Assembly (NCBI GenBank): GCA_963760435.1
Contig: CAVXDE010000030.1
Location: 62,001-126,000 of the forward strand
Length of the DNA: 64,000 nt
Source of the DNA: JAFAXD01 sp963760435
GTDB lineage: Bacteria; Pseudomonadota; Alphaproteobacteria; Rhizobiales; Xanthobacteraceae
Direction of reading: 5' to 3'
In this document: positions 63,968 through 64,000 of the stretch, in pieces
Layout: every line of letters begins with the position of its first letter
Numbering within the stretch: position 1 is the first letter of the stretch
Program-made: the position numbers and the translations under genes
The notes under the pieces: model-generated
Seen by the model: the letters and a program-made list of their open reading frames with translations, nothing else
The model's database searches: none
Told to the model about the DNA's origin: nothing

Positions 63968-64000
63968 GCAAATGACTTTAGCAGTGATCATCAAGCACGT

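Overview
The window is a GC-rich, gene-dense chromosomal segment, most likely from an alphaproteobacterium of the Hyphomicrobiales (Bradyrhizobium / Xanthobacteraceae type). This rests on the gene style (a TTT/Bug-type binding protein, many lone substrate-binding proteins, a NodN-like MaoC protein, short secreted Gly/Tyr-rich proteins) and on hairpin repeats of the kind common in that group. I saw no rRNA, tRNA, CRISPR array, intact insertion sequence or phage genes.

Layout. 0.07-4.6 kb: a frameshifted FAD monooxygenase, facing a three-gene operon (NTF2-like secreted protein, TTT binding protein, amidase). 4.9-10.2 kb: a tight three-gene cassette of a ferritin-like (VioB N-terminal type) protein, a LodA/GoxA-like protein and a radical SAM/SPASM maturase. 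I consider this the most interesting part of the window. 10.2-18.2 kb: a SAM-cyclase-ATPase-TPR signalling protein and an RND efflux pair. 18.6-21.9 kb: a methanethiol oxidase (SBP56 family) with a membrane protein and an AraC regulator. 22.0-26.7 kb: acyl-CoA ligase, MaoC hydratase, PHA synthase and a PHA-depolymerase-like hydrolase. 27-31.4 kb: an exported methyltransferase, a two-domain extradiol-type dioxygenase, a Tat-exported binding protein and a luciferase-like oxidoreductase.

31.6-41.9 kb: a compact nine-gene operon zwf-tal-ppgK-pgi-rpe-gnd-pgl-tkt-HAD. It carries glucose phosphorylation, the oxidative pentose phosphate branch and most of the non-oxidative branch; only ribose-5-phosphate isomerase is absent. 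41.9-42.6 kb: a non-coding spacer with two hairpin repeats and nine direct copies of a GTCATCTATG-like decamer, six of the eight steps being 17 or 19 bp. 42.6-49.8 kb: flavin reductase, DoxX, an AprA/fumarate-reductase-like flavoprotein with a 2x[4Fe-4S] ferredoxin, two binding proteins and a stand-alone MetE-type methyltransferase. 49.9-55.2 kb: a PAS-GGDEF-EAL protein, another binding protein and a CDF zinc transporter. 55.2-58.3 kb: bioA divergent from bioFD. 58.5-64 kb: a small secreted protein and two tandem copies of a gluconate-2-dehydrogenase-like small subunit / GMC flavoprotein pair.

Six genes need seven single-site indels to be read through. Most lie in short homopolymer or dinucleotide runs in otherwise well-conserved genes, so I suspect uncorrected sequencing errors more than true decay. 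Long hairpin repeats (27.8, 42.1, 47.2, 49.8 kb) sit mainly between convergent genes. Start codons were chosen by homology boundary and Shine-Dalgarno sequence. All family assignments come from reading motifs without a database search.
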